From assembly GCA_902775485.1 (NCBI GenBank), contig CACYMJ010000002.1:1-48030 (forward strand): a stretch of DNA of 48,030 nucleotides, read 5' to 3'. The notes under the pieces were generated by a model that was not told the origin of the DNA, made no database searches, and saw only the letters and a list, made by a program, of their open reading frames with translations. This stretch comes from an uncultured Lachnospiraceae bacterium (GTDB lineage Bacteria; Bacillota; Clostridia; Lachnospirales; Lachnospiraceae). This document shows, in pieces, positions 27,611-36,664 of the stretch (within the stretch, counting starts at the first letter, position 1; every line of letters starts with the position of its first letter). Position numbers and translations under genes: made by a program.

Positions 27611-27642
27611 AAAGGCACCCTTCCCGCAGGAAGAGCGCCTTT
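27611..27642 (-). promoter_or_regulatory. Nitrogen-leader hairpin before amt (family member 1)
   Basis: On the minus strand AAAGGCGCTCTTCC pairs over 14 positions with GGAAGGGTGCCTTT through G-U pairs, with loop TGCG. It is preceded by GAGC, giving the shared GCAAAGGCGC start. No T tract follows. A perfect palindrome GGGGATATCCCC lies at 27654-27665, between glnN and the hairpin. Confidence 0.75.
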
Positions 27643-27672
27643 GCTCAGTTTATGGGGATATCCCCCGGTTAT

Positions 27673-29772
27673 TTAAACGTAGAACAGTATCTGCTCGTAT
27701 GTCGGATAAGGAAGATATCCTTCGGGGATCAGGGGCTCCGCCTGATCGGCCCACTCTCTGACCTTACCCATATCGTCGACTATCACGTCATGATAGAACT
27801 TCGCCTGGTCTATATCTTCCGGCATGCCCTCCGCCTTCTTTGTATCCGCATCGAGCTTTTCTGCCGCCTTTATCACTTCTTCATACAGGCCGGCAAGCTT
27901 TTCGATTAGCTGCTTTTGTGATGATACCGCTGCATCGATACCGGCTTCCTTCTTGGAGATCACCGATGCCGTAAGATCATCAATGTAATCCATAAGAGCG
28001 GGTGCAAACTGTTTGCGGATCATATCAAGCAGTGTAAGAGCCTCGATATGTATCGTCTTGGTGTAATTCTCGATCCTGATCTCATATCTTGACTGCATCT
28101 CGGTCTCCGAATAGATATGATGTTTGATGAACATCCTCTTATTCTTTTCGGCGATCAGTGCGGGCATTGCATCGGGTGTGGATCTCAGATTATACAGGCC
28201 CCTCTTTTCGGCTTCCGCTACCCATTCATCCGTATATCCGTTTCCGTTGAATATGACTCTCTTATGCGCCACTATCGTCTCTTTAACAAGAGCATGCACC
28301 GCTTCATCCATCTTCTCTTTCGGAACATCCTTAAGCTTCTCATAAAAGAGGCTTAAGGATTCGGCAACCGCGGTGTTGAGCATGATGTTCGGTCCCGCTA
28401 TCGAAAGTGAAGATCCGAGCGATCTGAACTCGAACTTGTTACCGGTAAATGCAAACGGTGACGTACGGTTCCTGTCGGTCGTGTCCTTCGCAAAATGCGG
28501 AAGAACCTTTGCCCCGGTCTCTATCGTTACCTTCTCGGCATTGCTGAAGTACTCATCCTTCTCGATCGCCTCTATAACGGCATTTAACTCATCGCCGAGG
28601 AACATCGATATGATCGCCGGAGGCGCCTCATTTGCTCCGAGTCTGTGATCGTTTCCTGCACTTGCGACCGACAGTCTTAAAAGATCCGCATAATCGTCAA
28701 CTGCCTGAATGACCGCTGACAGGAACAGCAGGAACTGCGTATTCTCGCCCGGGGTCTTGCCGGGATTTAACAGGTTTTCGCCCGTATTGGTCGTAAGCGA
28801 CCAGTTGTTGTGCTTACCCGAACCGTTGATTCCGGCAAAAGGTTTTTCATGCAGAAGGCACGCATAACCGTGCTTTTCGGCCACCCTCTTCATTATCTCC
28901 ATTGTCAGCTGGTTGTGATCGACCGCAACGTTTGTCGTGTCAAACACGGGAGCCAGTTCGTGCTGGCACGGAGCCACTTCGTTATGCTTCGTCTTTGCGG
29001 GGATGCCGAGTTTCCACAGTTCCTCGTCAAGATCATGCATAAATGCCGCTACTCTTGTACGCAGGTTTCCGAAGTAATGATCGTCCATCTCCTGTCCCTT
29101 TGGTGCCGGGGCTCCGAGAAGCGTCCTGCCTGTAAATATCAGATCCTTTCTCTTTTTGTAATCCTCAAGATCGATGAGGAAGTATTCCTGCTCCGGTCCG
29201 ACTGTTGTCAGGACATTTGTGACATCATCCTTGCCGAGGAGCTTTAATACCTTGACTGCTTCGTGGCTGATCGCATCCATCGAGCGAAGGAGCGGTGTCT
29301 TTTTATCAAGTGCCTCTCCGCTGTATGAGCAGAACGCTGTCGGAATATAAAGTGTTCCGTCCTTAATGAACGCGGGGCTTGTCGGATCCCATGCGGTATA
29401 TCCTCTTGCCTCGAACGTTGCCCGGATGCCTCCCGAAGGAAAACTTGACGCATCCGGCTCGCCCTTTACGAGTTCCTTTCCGGAGAAGTCCATGATCACT
29501 TCGCCTTTATCTACCGGGCATATGAAGCTGTCATGTTTTTCCGCCGTGTATCCGGTCATGGGCTGGAACCAGTGAGTGAAATGCGTTGCCCCGTTCTCTA
29601 CGGCCCACTCCTTCATTGCAACCGCAACGGCATTTGCTACATCAAGTTCCAGGTGTGTATTATTGTCTATGGTCTTCCTCAGTGCTTTGTACATGTCCTT
29701 GGGAAGCTTGTCTCTCATGATCTTGTCGGTAAACACATTCTTACCGAATAACTCAGGGATGTTTTTGTCCAT
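27673..29772 (-). CDS. glnN: Glutamine synthetase type III
   Basis: ATP-dependent ammonia assimilation into glutamine. From the chosen start it has 699 residues, the size of GSIII (GS I is about 450). The opening MDKNIPELFGKNVF, the HFTHWFQPMTG block, PEQEYFLID, GSGKHNNWS and the NDHRLGANEAPP motif mark the class. Start at 29772 is fixed by AAGGAGG 8 nt upstream; 22 extra in-frame codons upstream run through a leader hairpin and are not used. A strong promoter lies in the 3' end of lysR and two leader hairpins precede the gene. It is first of the glnN-amt-asnB-pyrG-gltB-gltD series. Confidence 0.96.
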   Translation of the reverse strand: MDKNIPELFGKNVFTDKIMRDKLPKDMYKALRKTIDNNTHLELDVANAVAVAMKEWAVENGATHFTHWFQPMTGYTAEKHDSFICPVDKGEVIMDFSGKELVKGEPDASSFPSGGIRATFEARGYTAWDPTSPAFIKDGTLYIPTAFCSYSGEALDKKTPLLRSMDAISHEAVKVLKLLGKDDVTNVLTTVGPEQEYFLIDLEDYKKRKDLIFTGRTLLGAPAPKGQEMDDHYFGNLRTRVAAFMHDLDEELWKLGIPAKTKHNEVAPCQHELAPVFDTTNVAVDHNQLTMEIMKRVAEKHGYACLLHEKPFAGINGSGKHNNWSLTTNTGENLLNPGKTPGENTQFLLFLSAVIQAVDDYADLLRLSVASAGNDHRLGANEAPPAIISMFLGDELNAVIEAIEKDEYFSNAEKVTIETGAKVLPHFAKDTTDRNRTSPFAFTGNKFEFRSLGSSLSIAGPNIMLNTAVAESLSLFYEKLKDVPKEKMDEAVHALVKETIVAHKRVIFNGNGYTDEWVAEAEKRGLYNLRSTPDAMPALIAEKNKRMFIKHHIYSETEMQSRYEIRIENYTKTIHIEALTLLDMIRKQFAPALMDYIDDLTASVISKKEAGIDAAVSSQKQLIEKLAGLYEEVIKAAEKLDADTKKAEGMPEDIDQAKFYHDVIVDDMGKVREWADQAEPLIPEGYLPYPTYEQILFYV

Positions 29773-29815
29773 AACTGTCTCCTCCTTTTTTTGAGCTTTA
29801 AGATCCCGTAATGCA

Positions 29816-29857
29816 AAAGGCGCATCCACCGTGTGCACGAACGGTTAATGCGCCTTT
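29816..29857 (-). promoter_or_regulatory. Nitrogen-leader hairpin before glnN (family member 2)
   Basis: On the minus strand AAAGGCGCAT pairs perfectly with ATGCGCCTTT. After a 2-nt mismatch, ACCG pairs with CGGT around a 10-nt loop. The flanking base context gives the common GCAAAGGCGC. TTTGCATT follows. Confidence 0.75.
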
Positions 29858-29875
29858 GCATTCAGAAAACAAAAG

Positions 29876-29903
29876 AGGCACTTCGGTCGAAACCAAAGCG
29901 CCT
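29876..29903 (-). promoter_or_regulatory. Nitrogen-leader hairpin before glnN (family member 3)
   Basis: On the minus strand AGGCGCTTTGGT pairs over 12 positions with ACCGAAGTGCCT, loop TTCG, followed by CTTTTGTTTT, a terminator-like tail. The common GCAAAGGCGC begins it, about 10 nt after the predicted transcription start. Confidence 0.75.
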
Positions 29904-29922
29904 TTGCTCTTTATGTTCAAAA

Positions 29923-29951
29923 AATATATACCTGTTACGCTTTGCTGTCAA
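29923..29951 (-). promoter_or_regulatory. glnN promoter
   Basis: Minus-strand TTGACA (29946-29951), 17-bp spacer, TATATT (29923-29928). The -35 box and part of the spacer lie inside the last codons of lysR. The predicted start near 29916 leaves a leader of about 140 nt that holds both hairpins. Confidence 0.75.
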
Positions 29952-30828
29952 TACCCTTTTTTGTAAATTCGATAAATTTATCCGCAACGGGTGATAGCGG
30001 ATGGTTGTCGGGGTATATCAGAACATAGCTTGCCATATGAACGGGATGGGTTATCTTTTTTATCAGGACATTCTCGCCATGTATCAGATCGCCCGCTGCG
30101 GCAGGATAGATCGCAACCCCCACATTCTGCTCGCACAGTTCATATGCGATCGTTGCATTTGAAATGCGTGCCTTTATCCTCGGAGTGATACCAAGCGGTG
30201 AAAACCAGTCGCTGATCTCCTGCAGCCTCGAACCCCTTGAAGGAATGATCAGATCCTGATCGGCAAGCATCTCAAGCTTAACGGTATCACCCTTTATCTT
30301 CGCCATCGGATGTTCGGATGAGAACATCGCTATCCACGGTTCCTTGTATATGACCTCGCTGTGCAGTCCCGCCGGATCATAAGGCTCCATTATTATGGCC
30401 AGATCCGCCAGGCCGTTTCTGACTCTCTGTGTTACCTCATCGGAGTTACCGTTCCAAATGCTGTACTGCACAAGCGGATAATGCTTCGAAAATGCCGAGA
30501 TGTACGATGCCGTAAGACGGGGAGCCTTACCCTCAACCTCCGCTATATATACGGTTCCGCGAAGGCCCGTGTGCATCTCCCTTATATCCTCTACCGAACG
30601 GTCCGCAAGTGCGACTATACGGTTTGCATACGATCTGAACCTTATACCTTCCTCGGTAAGTCTGAGATTATGATGTTCACGTATGAAAAGCGCCGTTCCG
30701 ACCTCTTCCTCAAGATCCCGTATCTGCCGGCTTAAGGGAGGCTGTGCTATCATAAGCTTTTCGGCGGCTTTTGTAATGTTCATTTCATCGCATACAGCGA
30801 GAAAATACCGAAGGTGTCGCAGTTCCAT
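29935..30828 (-). CDS. LysR-family transcriptional regulator
   Basis: DNA-binding regulator of 297 residues. The N-terminal winged helix-turn-helix (MELRHLRYFLAVCDEMN, then KAAEKLMIAQPPLSRQI) is textbook LysR, and a two-lobe periplasmic-binding-type effector domain follows. GGAGGAGAAGG precedes the start. It lies 30 bp after carB and directly upstream of the glnN promoter. B. subtilis GltC, a LysR protein, controls gltAB, so regulation of this nitrogen block is a reasonable guess, but the effector domain shows no special GltC likeness that I can recognise. Confidence 0.9.
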   Translation of the reverse strand: MELRHLRYFLAVCDEMNITKAAEKLMIAQPPLSRQIRDLEEEVGTALFIREHHNLRLTEEGIRFRSYANRIVALADRSVEDIREMHTGLRGTVYIAEVEGKAPRLTASYISAFSKHYPLVQYSIWNGNSDEVTQRVRNGLADLAIIMEPYDPAGLHSEVIYKEPWIAMFSSEHPMAKIKGDTVKLEMLADQDLIIPSRGSRLQEISDWFSPLGITPRIKARISNATIAYELCEQNVGVAIYPAAAGDLIHGENVLIKKITHPVHMASYVLIYPDNHPLSPVADKFIEFTKKGIDSKA

Positions 30829-30858
30829 TTACCTTCTCCTCCTGTACCTATTTTACCA

Positions 30859-33800
30859 TCAAAAGATCGTTGATACACGTATTGTCTGCTCCTCGAGAAC
30901 ATCAAGAAGAACACGTACCGTATCGAGCGATGTGAATATCGTAACATTGTTCTCTATCGCGCACCTGCGGATCGCCGCACCGTCCACATAGTGTACGCCC
31001 GACAGAACGGCCCTGCTGTTTATGACATACGCAACATTTCCCGATCTTATGGCATCAAGTATCTCTTCGCTGCCCTCGGACAGTTTCTTCCTGATACGCG
31101 TCTTAACGCCGTAATTGTTCAGGTATTCGCCTGTCAGGCTCGTTGCCTCGATATTAAATCCCATATCGTAAAACCGCTTGATAAGCGGCATTCCCTCAAG
31201 TTTGTCCTCATCCGCGAGTGACACGATAACGGTACCGTAATTTTTCAGTTTTATGCCCGATGCCACAAGTGCTTTATACATCGCGCGATGAAGCTTGTCA
31301 TCATAACCGATCGCTTCGCCTGTTGATTTCATCTCCGGAGACAGGTACGAGTCCATACCCTTGAGCTTGGAAAACGAGAATGCAGGAACCTTGACGCACC
31401 AGCGTTTCCTCTCCTCGGGATAGATCGTAAATATCCCCTGCTCTTTAAGCGTCGTTCCGAGTATGCATTTCGTTGCGATATCCGCAAGGGAATATCCGGT
31501 CGCTTTTGACAGGAACGGAACGGTTCTCGACGACCTCGGATTGACCTCGATTATATAGACCTTCTCCTCGTCATCGACGATGAACTGGATATTGAACAGT
31601 CCCGTTATCCCTATCCCCACGCCGAGCTTTTTCGTATATTCGAGTATCGTTCCCTTGACCTTATCCGAAAGCGAAAACGGGGGATATACGCTTATCGAGT
31701 CTCCGGAATGAACGCCGGTACGCTCGACAAGTTCCATGATGCCGGGTACGAAAACGTCCACTCCGTCGCAGACGGCATCAACTTCTACCTCTTTACCTTT
31801 TATGTATTTGTCGACGAGAACGGGCTTGTCTTCATCGATCTCTACCGCGTTTTTCAGATAATGTCTCATCTCTTCTTCCTTGGACACTATCTGCATGGCT
31901 CTTCCTCCAAGCACAAAGCTCGGCCGTACAAGTACGGGATATCCGATCCCGGCTGCCGCAGCTACTCCGTCCTCGACATTTGTAACGGCAACCCCTTGTG
32001 GCTGCGGAATGGAAAGCTTGCCCAGAACCTTTTCAAACGCGTCCCTGTTTTCGGCACGTTCTATCGCTTCACAACCGGTACCGATTATCTTCACCCCGTA
32101 TTCGAGGAGAGGTTCGGCAAGGTTGATCGCGGTCTGTCCGCCGAGTATGGCGATCACGCCCTCCGGTTTTTCCATTTCGATTATATTGACAACATCCTCT
32201 GTACAAAGCGGCTCAAAATACAGCTTGTCGCTCGTTGTGTAATCTGTTGAAACGGTTTCGGGATTATTGTTGATTATTATCGCCTCAAAGCCCATCTCTT
32301 TGATCGTTTTGACCGCATGTACCGTCGAATAGTCAAACTCGACCCCCTGGCCAATACGTATGGGGCCCGATCCGAGAACGATGATCTTCCTGTTGCCTGT
32401 GATCTTCGATTCATTCTCCTGTTCATACGTCGAATAGAAATACGGAACATATGATTCGAATTCCGAAGCGCACGTATCGATCATCTTATATACGGGCATG
32501 ATCCCGTTCGCTTTTCTCATGTCGAAGATCTCATGTGCACTTTTACCCCACAACACTCCTATCTGTCTGTCGGAAAATCCCATGCGTTTTGCCTCACAGA
32601 GGATGCCGGCATCATCACGCCTGGCGGTAAGCTTTCTTTCCATTTCGATGATATTTGCAAAAACATTCAGGAAAAACCGGTCGATCCCGGTCCTGGCGAA
32701 TATATCATCAACGGGCACGTCAAGTCTTAACAGCTGCGCTATCGCATATATCCTGTCATCGCGTCCCGTGCCTATATACTCCATAAGCTCTTCGACGCTG
32801 CTGTTATCAAACTTATCGATGTGGAGATGGAACGCCCCTACTTCAAGGCTCCTGACGGCCTTAAGAAGGCTCTCCTCAAGCGTTCGTCCGACGCTCATGA
32901 CCTCTCCGGTCGCCTTCATCTGAGTACCGAGACTGTTGTTTGCATCGGAAAACTTGTCAAACGGGAATCGCGGCATCTTGGTCACGACATAGTCCATCGA
33001 CGGCTCAAACGAAGCTGCCGTATTGGCAAGCCCGATCTCTTCAAGATACATGCCGACCGCAATCTTTGCGCTGACCCTTGCTATCGGATAACCGCTTGCT
33101 TTGGATGCGAGCGCCGATGATCTTGAGACTCTCGGATTGACCTCGATAAGATAATAGTCAAACGAATCCGGATCGAGCGCAAACTGTACGTTGCACCCTC
33201 CTTCTATCTTCAGTGCACGGATTATCTTAAGAGCCGAACTTCTCAGCATCTGATAGTCCTTGTTGGTCAGTGTCTGCGACGGACATACGACTATGGAATC
33301 CCCTGTATGTATCCCGACCGGATCGATGTTTTCCATGTTGCATATCGTGATCGCCGTATCGTTTGCATCCCTTATGACCTCGTACTCGATCTCCTTGTAT
33401 CCCTTTACGCTCTTTTCCACAAGGACCTGTCCCACGGGGGAAAGCGCGAGTGCGTTTTTCATTATCTGCCTGAACTCATCCTCGTTATCGGCAAATCCGC
33501 CGCCTGTTCCGCCAAGCGTAAACGCAGGACGAAGGACAAGGGGATATCCTATCTTTGCTGCGGCCTCAAGTCCCTCCTCCATGGACTGGGCGATCATCGA
33601 CGGAAGAACGGGCTCCCCTATACTTTCACACAGTTCCTTGAACCGTTCCCTGTCCTCGGCCATCTCGATGCTGTCCGTACCTGTTCCGAGGAGCGTGGCG
33701 GAGCATTCTTCAAGCACTCCCTTTTTCTCAAGTGCCATCGCAAGATTCAATCCGGTCTGTCCTCCGATACCGGCAAGTATCGCGTCCGGCCGCTCCATGC

Positions 33801-34035
33801 GTATGATCTTTGCCACGAACTCAAGCGTCAGCGGTTCCATGTAAACCTTGTCCGCTATAACTTCGTCGGTCATTATGGTGGCGGGATTGGAATTGCACAG
33901 GACGACTTCATATCCTTCCTCGCGAAGCGCCAGACACGCCTGTGTCCCCGCATAATCAAATTCTGCCGCCTGTCCTATGACTATAGGCCCCGAGCCTATG
34001 ACAAGTATCTTCTTAATGTCCTCTCTCTTAGGCAT
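30859..34035 (-). CDS. carB: Carbamoyl-phosphate synthase large subunit
   Basis: Makes carbamoyl phosphate from bicarbonate, ATP and ammonia delivered by CarA. It has 1058 residues, near the usual 1070. Two homologous ATP-grasp halves begin with [17 protein letters not shown] (about residue 14) and [17 protein letters not shown] (about 555). The C-terminal MGS-like allosteric domain occupies roughly the last 130 residues. It starts 3 bp after carA. It serves both arginine and pyrimidine synthesis; no arg or pyr pathway genes other than pyrG are nearby, so nitrogen status is the shared theme. Confidence 0.97.
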   Translation of the reverse strand: MPKREDIKKILVIGSGPIVIGQAAEFDYAGTQACLALREEGYEVVLCNSNPATIMTDEVIADKVYMEPLTLEFVAKIIRMERPDAILAGIGGQTGLNLAMALEKKGVLEECSATLLGTGTDSIEMAEDRERFKELCESIGEPVLPSMIAQSMEEGLEAAAKIGYPLVLRPAFTLGGTGGGFADNEDEFRQIMKNALALSPVGQVLVEKSVKGYKEIEYEVIRDANDTAITICNMENIDPVGIHTGDSIVVCPSQTLTNKDYQMLRSSALKIIRALKIEGGCNVQFALDPDSFDYYLIEVNPRVSRSSALASKASGYPIARVSAKIAVGMYLEEIGLANTAASFEPSMDYVVTKMPRFPFDKFSDANNSLGTQMKATGEVMSVGRTLEESLLKAVRSLEVGAFHLHIDKFDNSSVEELMEYIGTGRDDRIYAIAQLLRLDVPVDDIFARTGIDRFFLNVFANIIEMERKLTARRDDAGILCEAKRMGFSDRQIGVLWGKSAHEIFDMRKANGIMPVYKMIDTCASEFESYVPYFYSTYEQENESKITGNRKIIVLGSGPIRIGQGVEFDYSTVHAVKTIKEMGFEAIIINNNPETVSTDYTTSDKLYFEPLCTEDVVNIIEMEKPEGVIAILGGQTAINLAEPLLEYGVKIIGTGCEAIERAENRDAFEKVLGKLSIPQPQGVAVTNVEDGVAAAAGIGYPVLVRPSFVLGGRAMQIVSKEEEMRHYLKNAVEIDEDKPVLVDKYIKGKEVEVDAVCDGVDVFVPGIMELVERTGVHSGDSISVYPPFSLSDKVKGTILEYTKKLGVGIGITGLFNIQFIVDDEEKVYIIEVNPRSSRTVPFLSKATGYSLADIATKCILGTTLKEQGIFTIYPEERKRWCVKVPAFSFSKLKGMDSYLSPEMKSTGEAIGYDDKLHRAMYKALVASGIKLKNYGTVIVSLADEDKLEGMPLIKRFYDMGFNIEATSLTGEYLNNYGVKTRIRKKLSEGSEEILDAIRSGNVAYVINSRAVLSGVHYVDGAAIRRCAIENNVTIFTSLDTVRVLLDVLEEQTIRVSTIF

Positions 34036-34038
34036 TTC

Positions 34039-35130
34039 CTACCTCCGTCCGATGATCTCAAAAAATCTGTCAAAAAGATATGCGCTGTCACACGGGCCGG
34101 GCGCGCTTTCCGGGTGATACTGTACCGAGAACAGATCATCCCTTTCGCACTCAACGCCTTCGATCGTGTTATCGAGCAGATTTATATGAGTTACGCTAAG
34201 ATCCGTATCCCCGATACTTTCGGGAACCACGGCATATGAATGGTTCTGCGAGGTTATCTCTATCTTTCCGGTCTTTATGTTTTTAACCGGATGGTTTCCT
34301 CCGCGGTGTCCGAACTTCAGCTTGTATGTTGTGGCTCCGTAAGCAAGACTTATCATCTGGTGTCCTAAGCATATGCCGAATATCGGGATCCTGCCCTTAA
34401 GATTTCTTATCGTCTCTATCGTAGGAACACAGTCCTCGGGATTTCCGGGACCGTTTGATATGAACACTCCGGCTGTGTCGTATTTCATTATTGTCTCGTG
34501 ATCCGTATCCCACGGGAACACGACAAGAGGATACCCGCTTTTTGCAAGCATCTTCAGAATATTGCCCTTGATCCCGCAGTCTATTACGGCTATGCACTTA
34601 TGCTTACCGGGATCCTCTCCGGGGATCGTGTATATGCTTTTAGTCGATGCCCTCTTTACCTGATCGGTTGCCGGCACCGTTTTTTTCAGTCTTTCAAGTG
34701 CTTCGTCATCATCGGTCTCCGATGATGTTATAAGTGCCCTCATGCTTCCCATGGTGCGGATATGCCTTGTCAGCATCCTCGTATCGACTCCCGCGATGCC
34801 GGTGATGCCGTGGGCTTTCATCGTATTTTCAAGCGTATCCTCACACCTGAAATTCGAGGGGCTGTTGCAGTGATTTCTTACGATGAGTCCCGATATGCCG
34901 AACACTTCCGATTCAAAATCATCGGAACATATACCGTAATTTCCTATGAGCGGATATGTCATTACCACTGCCTGATCGGTATATGACGGATCGGATATGA
35001 TCTCCTGATATCCGGCCATCGAAGTATTGAAAACAAGCTCCACCATTTTCTCATCGCTGCTTCCGAATCCGGATCCCCTGTAAACGCTTCCGTCTTCAAG
35101 GACCAGCTTTCTGTCGAATCGATCTTCCAT
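34039..35130 (-). CDS. carA: Carbamoyl-phosphate synthase small subunit
   Basis: Glutaminase subunit that channels ammonia to CarB, 363 residues. The N-terminal CPSase_sm domain (RKLVLEDGSVYRG, FNTSMAGYQEIISDPSY) is followed by a class I glutaminase with the nucleophile Cys in FGICLGHQ and the catalytic pair in QYHPESAPGP. It follows purF by 30 bp and precedes carB by 3 bp, so it is in the same transcript. Confidence 0.97.
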   Translation of the reverse strand: MEDRFDRKLVLEDGSVYRGSGFGSSDEKMVELVFNTSMAGYQEIISDPSYTDQAVVMTYPLIGNYGICSDDFESEVFGISGLIVRNHCNSPSNFRCEDTLENTMKAHGITGIAGVDTRMLTRHIRTMGSMRALITSSETDDDEALERLKKTVPATDQVKRASTKSIYTIPGEDPGKHKCIAVIDCGIKGNILKMLAKSGYPLVVFPWDTDHETIMKYDTAGVFISNGPGNPEDCVPTIETIRNLKGRIPIFGICLGHQMISLAYGATTYKLKFGHRGGNHPVKNIKTGKIEITSQNHSYAVVPESIGDTDLSVTHINLLDNTIEGVECERDDLFSVQYHPESAPGPCDSAYLFDRFFEIIGRR

Positions 35131-35160
35131 GTTCTCTCTCCCATCAAATGCGCATATCTC

Positions 35161-36540
35161 TTAATCCTTCACGGGATACTCTCCGTCAAAGCATGCCTTG
35201 CAAAGAGGCAGGTGACGTGTCATCTCATCAAGGTCATCTATGCTCAGATACTCAAGCGAATCGGCTCCGATACGCTGCCGGATCTCCTCCGTTGTCATAG
35301 CGTTTGCAATGAGCTGCGAATTGTCCGGAACATCTGTACCGTAGTAACACGGGTACAAAAAAGGAGGAGATGAAATGCGGACGTGGACTTCAAGTGCCCC
35401 GAACTTTTTCATCTCCTTTATAAGGTTTGCAAGAGTCGTGCCGCGAACGATCGAGTCATCTATCAGCACAACACGTTTACCCCTGACAACATCTTCTATG
35501 ACGCGCAGTTTGATCATGACCGCACTCGTCCGCTCTTCCTGCGTCGGTTTTATAAAAGTCCTCCCGACATAACTGCTCCTGGCGAACGCATTTTTAAACG
35601 GAATGTTGGACTGTTCGGCATACCCTGCCGCTGCGGTAAGGCCCGAGTCGGGAACACCCGTCACCACATCCGCACTGACGGGAAATCTCCTTGCGAGGGA
35701 TCTTCCGCCTTCCATTCGTGCCTGATATACGCTCAGTCCGTCTATCCTCGAATCAAGACGTGCAAAGTATATATATTCAAATACGCAGTGAGCCTCTTTT
35801 TCAACACTGTTTATCCGTTTTGAAGTGATCCCTTCCCCGGTGATTAGGACCATTTCCCCGGGAGATACATCCCTTACATAATCGGCTCCGATCGCATGAA
35901 GTGCGGTACTTTCAGACGCGCACACGTATTTATCACCGGTCTTTCCGAGACACAGCGGTTTTAATCCCCATGGGTCACGGATACATATGAGCTTTTTGGG
36001 ACTTAGGATAAGAAGTGCATATCCGCCCTTAAGCATCCGGGCAACATTTTCCGCTGCCTCTTCGATCGAAGATGTATGCATCCGCTCTTCGGCTATCTTA
36101 TAGGCGATCACCTCGGAATCGGCATTTCCCGAAAATACGGCACCCTCCGCTTCAAGTTCAGCCCTGATGCGGTCAATGTTTATTATGTTTCCGTTGTGCG
36201 CAAGAGCGACAGTGCCTTTTGCGTAGTTTATGAACACCGGCTGCGCGTTCTCTTTTGTACTGCCTCCCGCTGTTGAATACCTGACGTGGCCTATTCCGAT
36301 ATTTCCCTTCAGTCTTTCAAGAACATCATTGCAAAACACCTCGCTCACAAGCCCCATATCCTTATGAGCGCTGATATTGCCTATCGGACCGCACGTATCG
36401 CAAACAGCCATACCCGCGCTTTCCTGGCCCCTGTGCTGCAGGGCGGTCAGGCCGTAGTAAATGTATCTCGATACATTTACGCTGTCCGGGCAGTATATCC
36501 CGAACACCCCGCATTCCTCGTGAATTCTCTCATCCGTCAT
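35161..36540 (-). CDS. purF: Amidophosphoribosyltransferase (first step of purine synthesis)
   Basis: Transfers glutamine ammonia to PRPP. From the chosen ATG it has 459 residues, with a nine-residue propeptide before the Ntn nucleophile Cys10 (EECGVFG), close to the short propeptide of B. subtilis PurF. The PRPP loop is VVLIDDSIVRGTT. Four cysteines match the Fe-S type: one in HCVFEYIYFARLDS, one in PPFLYPCYYG and two in CKACFDGEYP. Start at 36540 is preferred because GGTGG/GGAAG lies upstream; a GTG at 36555 would have no ribosome site. It heads the purF-carA-carB-lysR series and is separated from other pur genes, which are absent here. Confidence 0.96.
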   Translation of the reverse strand: MTDERIHEECGVFGIYCPDSVNVSRYIYYGLTALQHRGQESAGMAVCDTCGPIGNISAHKDMGLVSEVFCNDVLERLKGNIGIGHVRYSTAGGSTKENAQPVFINYAKGTVALAHNGNIINIDRIRAELEAEGAVFSGNADSEVIAYKIAEERMHTSSIEEAAENVARMLKGGYALLILSPKKLICIRDPWGLKPLCLGKTGDKYVCASESTALHAIGADYVRDVSPGEMVLITGEGITSKRINSVEKEAHCVFEYIYFARLDSRIDGLSVYQARMEGGRSLARRFPVSADVVTGVPDSGLTAAAGYAEQSNIPFKNAFARSSYVGRTFIKPTQEERTSAVMIKLRVIEDVVRGKRVVLIDDSIVRGTTLANLIKEMKKFGALEVHVRISSPPFLYPCYYGTDVPDNSQLIANAMTTEEIRQRIGADSLEYLSIDDLDEMTRHLPLCKACFDGEYPVKD

Positions 36541-36577
36541 GATCTTATCTTCCACCGGTCAACAAGTGCAAAAAAAG

Positions 36578-36605
36578 AGACGCCCCGGTCATTACCGAAG
36601 CGCCT
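36578..36605 (-). terminator. Leader terminator hairpin before purF (family member 4)
   Basis: On the minus strand AGGCGCTTCGGT pairs over 12 positions with ACCGGGGCGTCT (G-U pairs included), loop AATG, followed by CTCTTTTTTT. It shares the GCAAAGGCGC start. It could end the GH31 transcript, but a promoter lies between GH31 and the hairpin, so it is also a leader terminator for purF. Confidence 0.8.
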
Positions 36606-36622
36606 TTGCTTTCCTCAGACAG

Positions 36623-36649
36623 TTTATACCACCTTTATATCGTTGTCAA
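36623..36649 (-). promoter_or_regulatory. Probable purF promoter
   Basis: Minus-strand TTGACA (36644-36649) and TATAAA (36623-36628) with a short 15-bp spacer, and TG one base before the -10 (extended -10). TAAACT at a 17-bp spacing is the alternative -10. The predicted start is only about 10-15 nt before the hairpin. Confidence 0.6.
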
Positions 36650-36664
36650 ATATGATCATACCGC

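Noticed and set aside
29773-29838. Longer glnN start at 29838
   Set aside because: The extra residues run through a leader hairpin and are not part of GSIII; a strong ribosome site marks 29772.
27611-29903. ANTAR antiterminator hairpins as in clostridial nitrogen genes
   Set aside because: ANTAR targets are paired hairpins with 6-nt loops with conserved A and G; the loops here are 4 or 10 nt and differ in sequence.
29773-29930. Known glnA or downstream-peptide glutamine riboswitch in the glnN leader
   Set aside because: I do not see the consensus bases of those motifs (a GACGGAAG-type core); only the GCAAAGGCGC hairpins are visible.
36541-36555. GTG at 36555 as purF start
   Set aside because: It has no ribosome site and would lengthen the propeptide; the ATG at 36540 has a GGTGG/GGAAG site.
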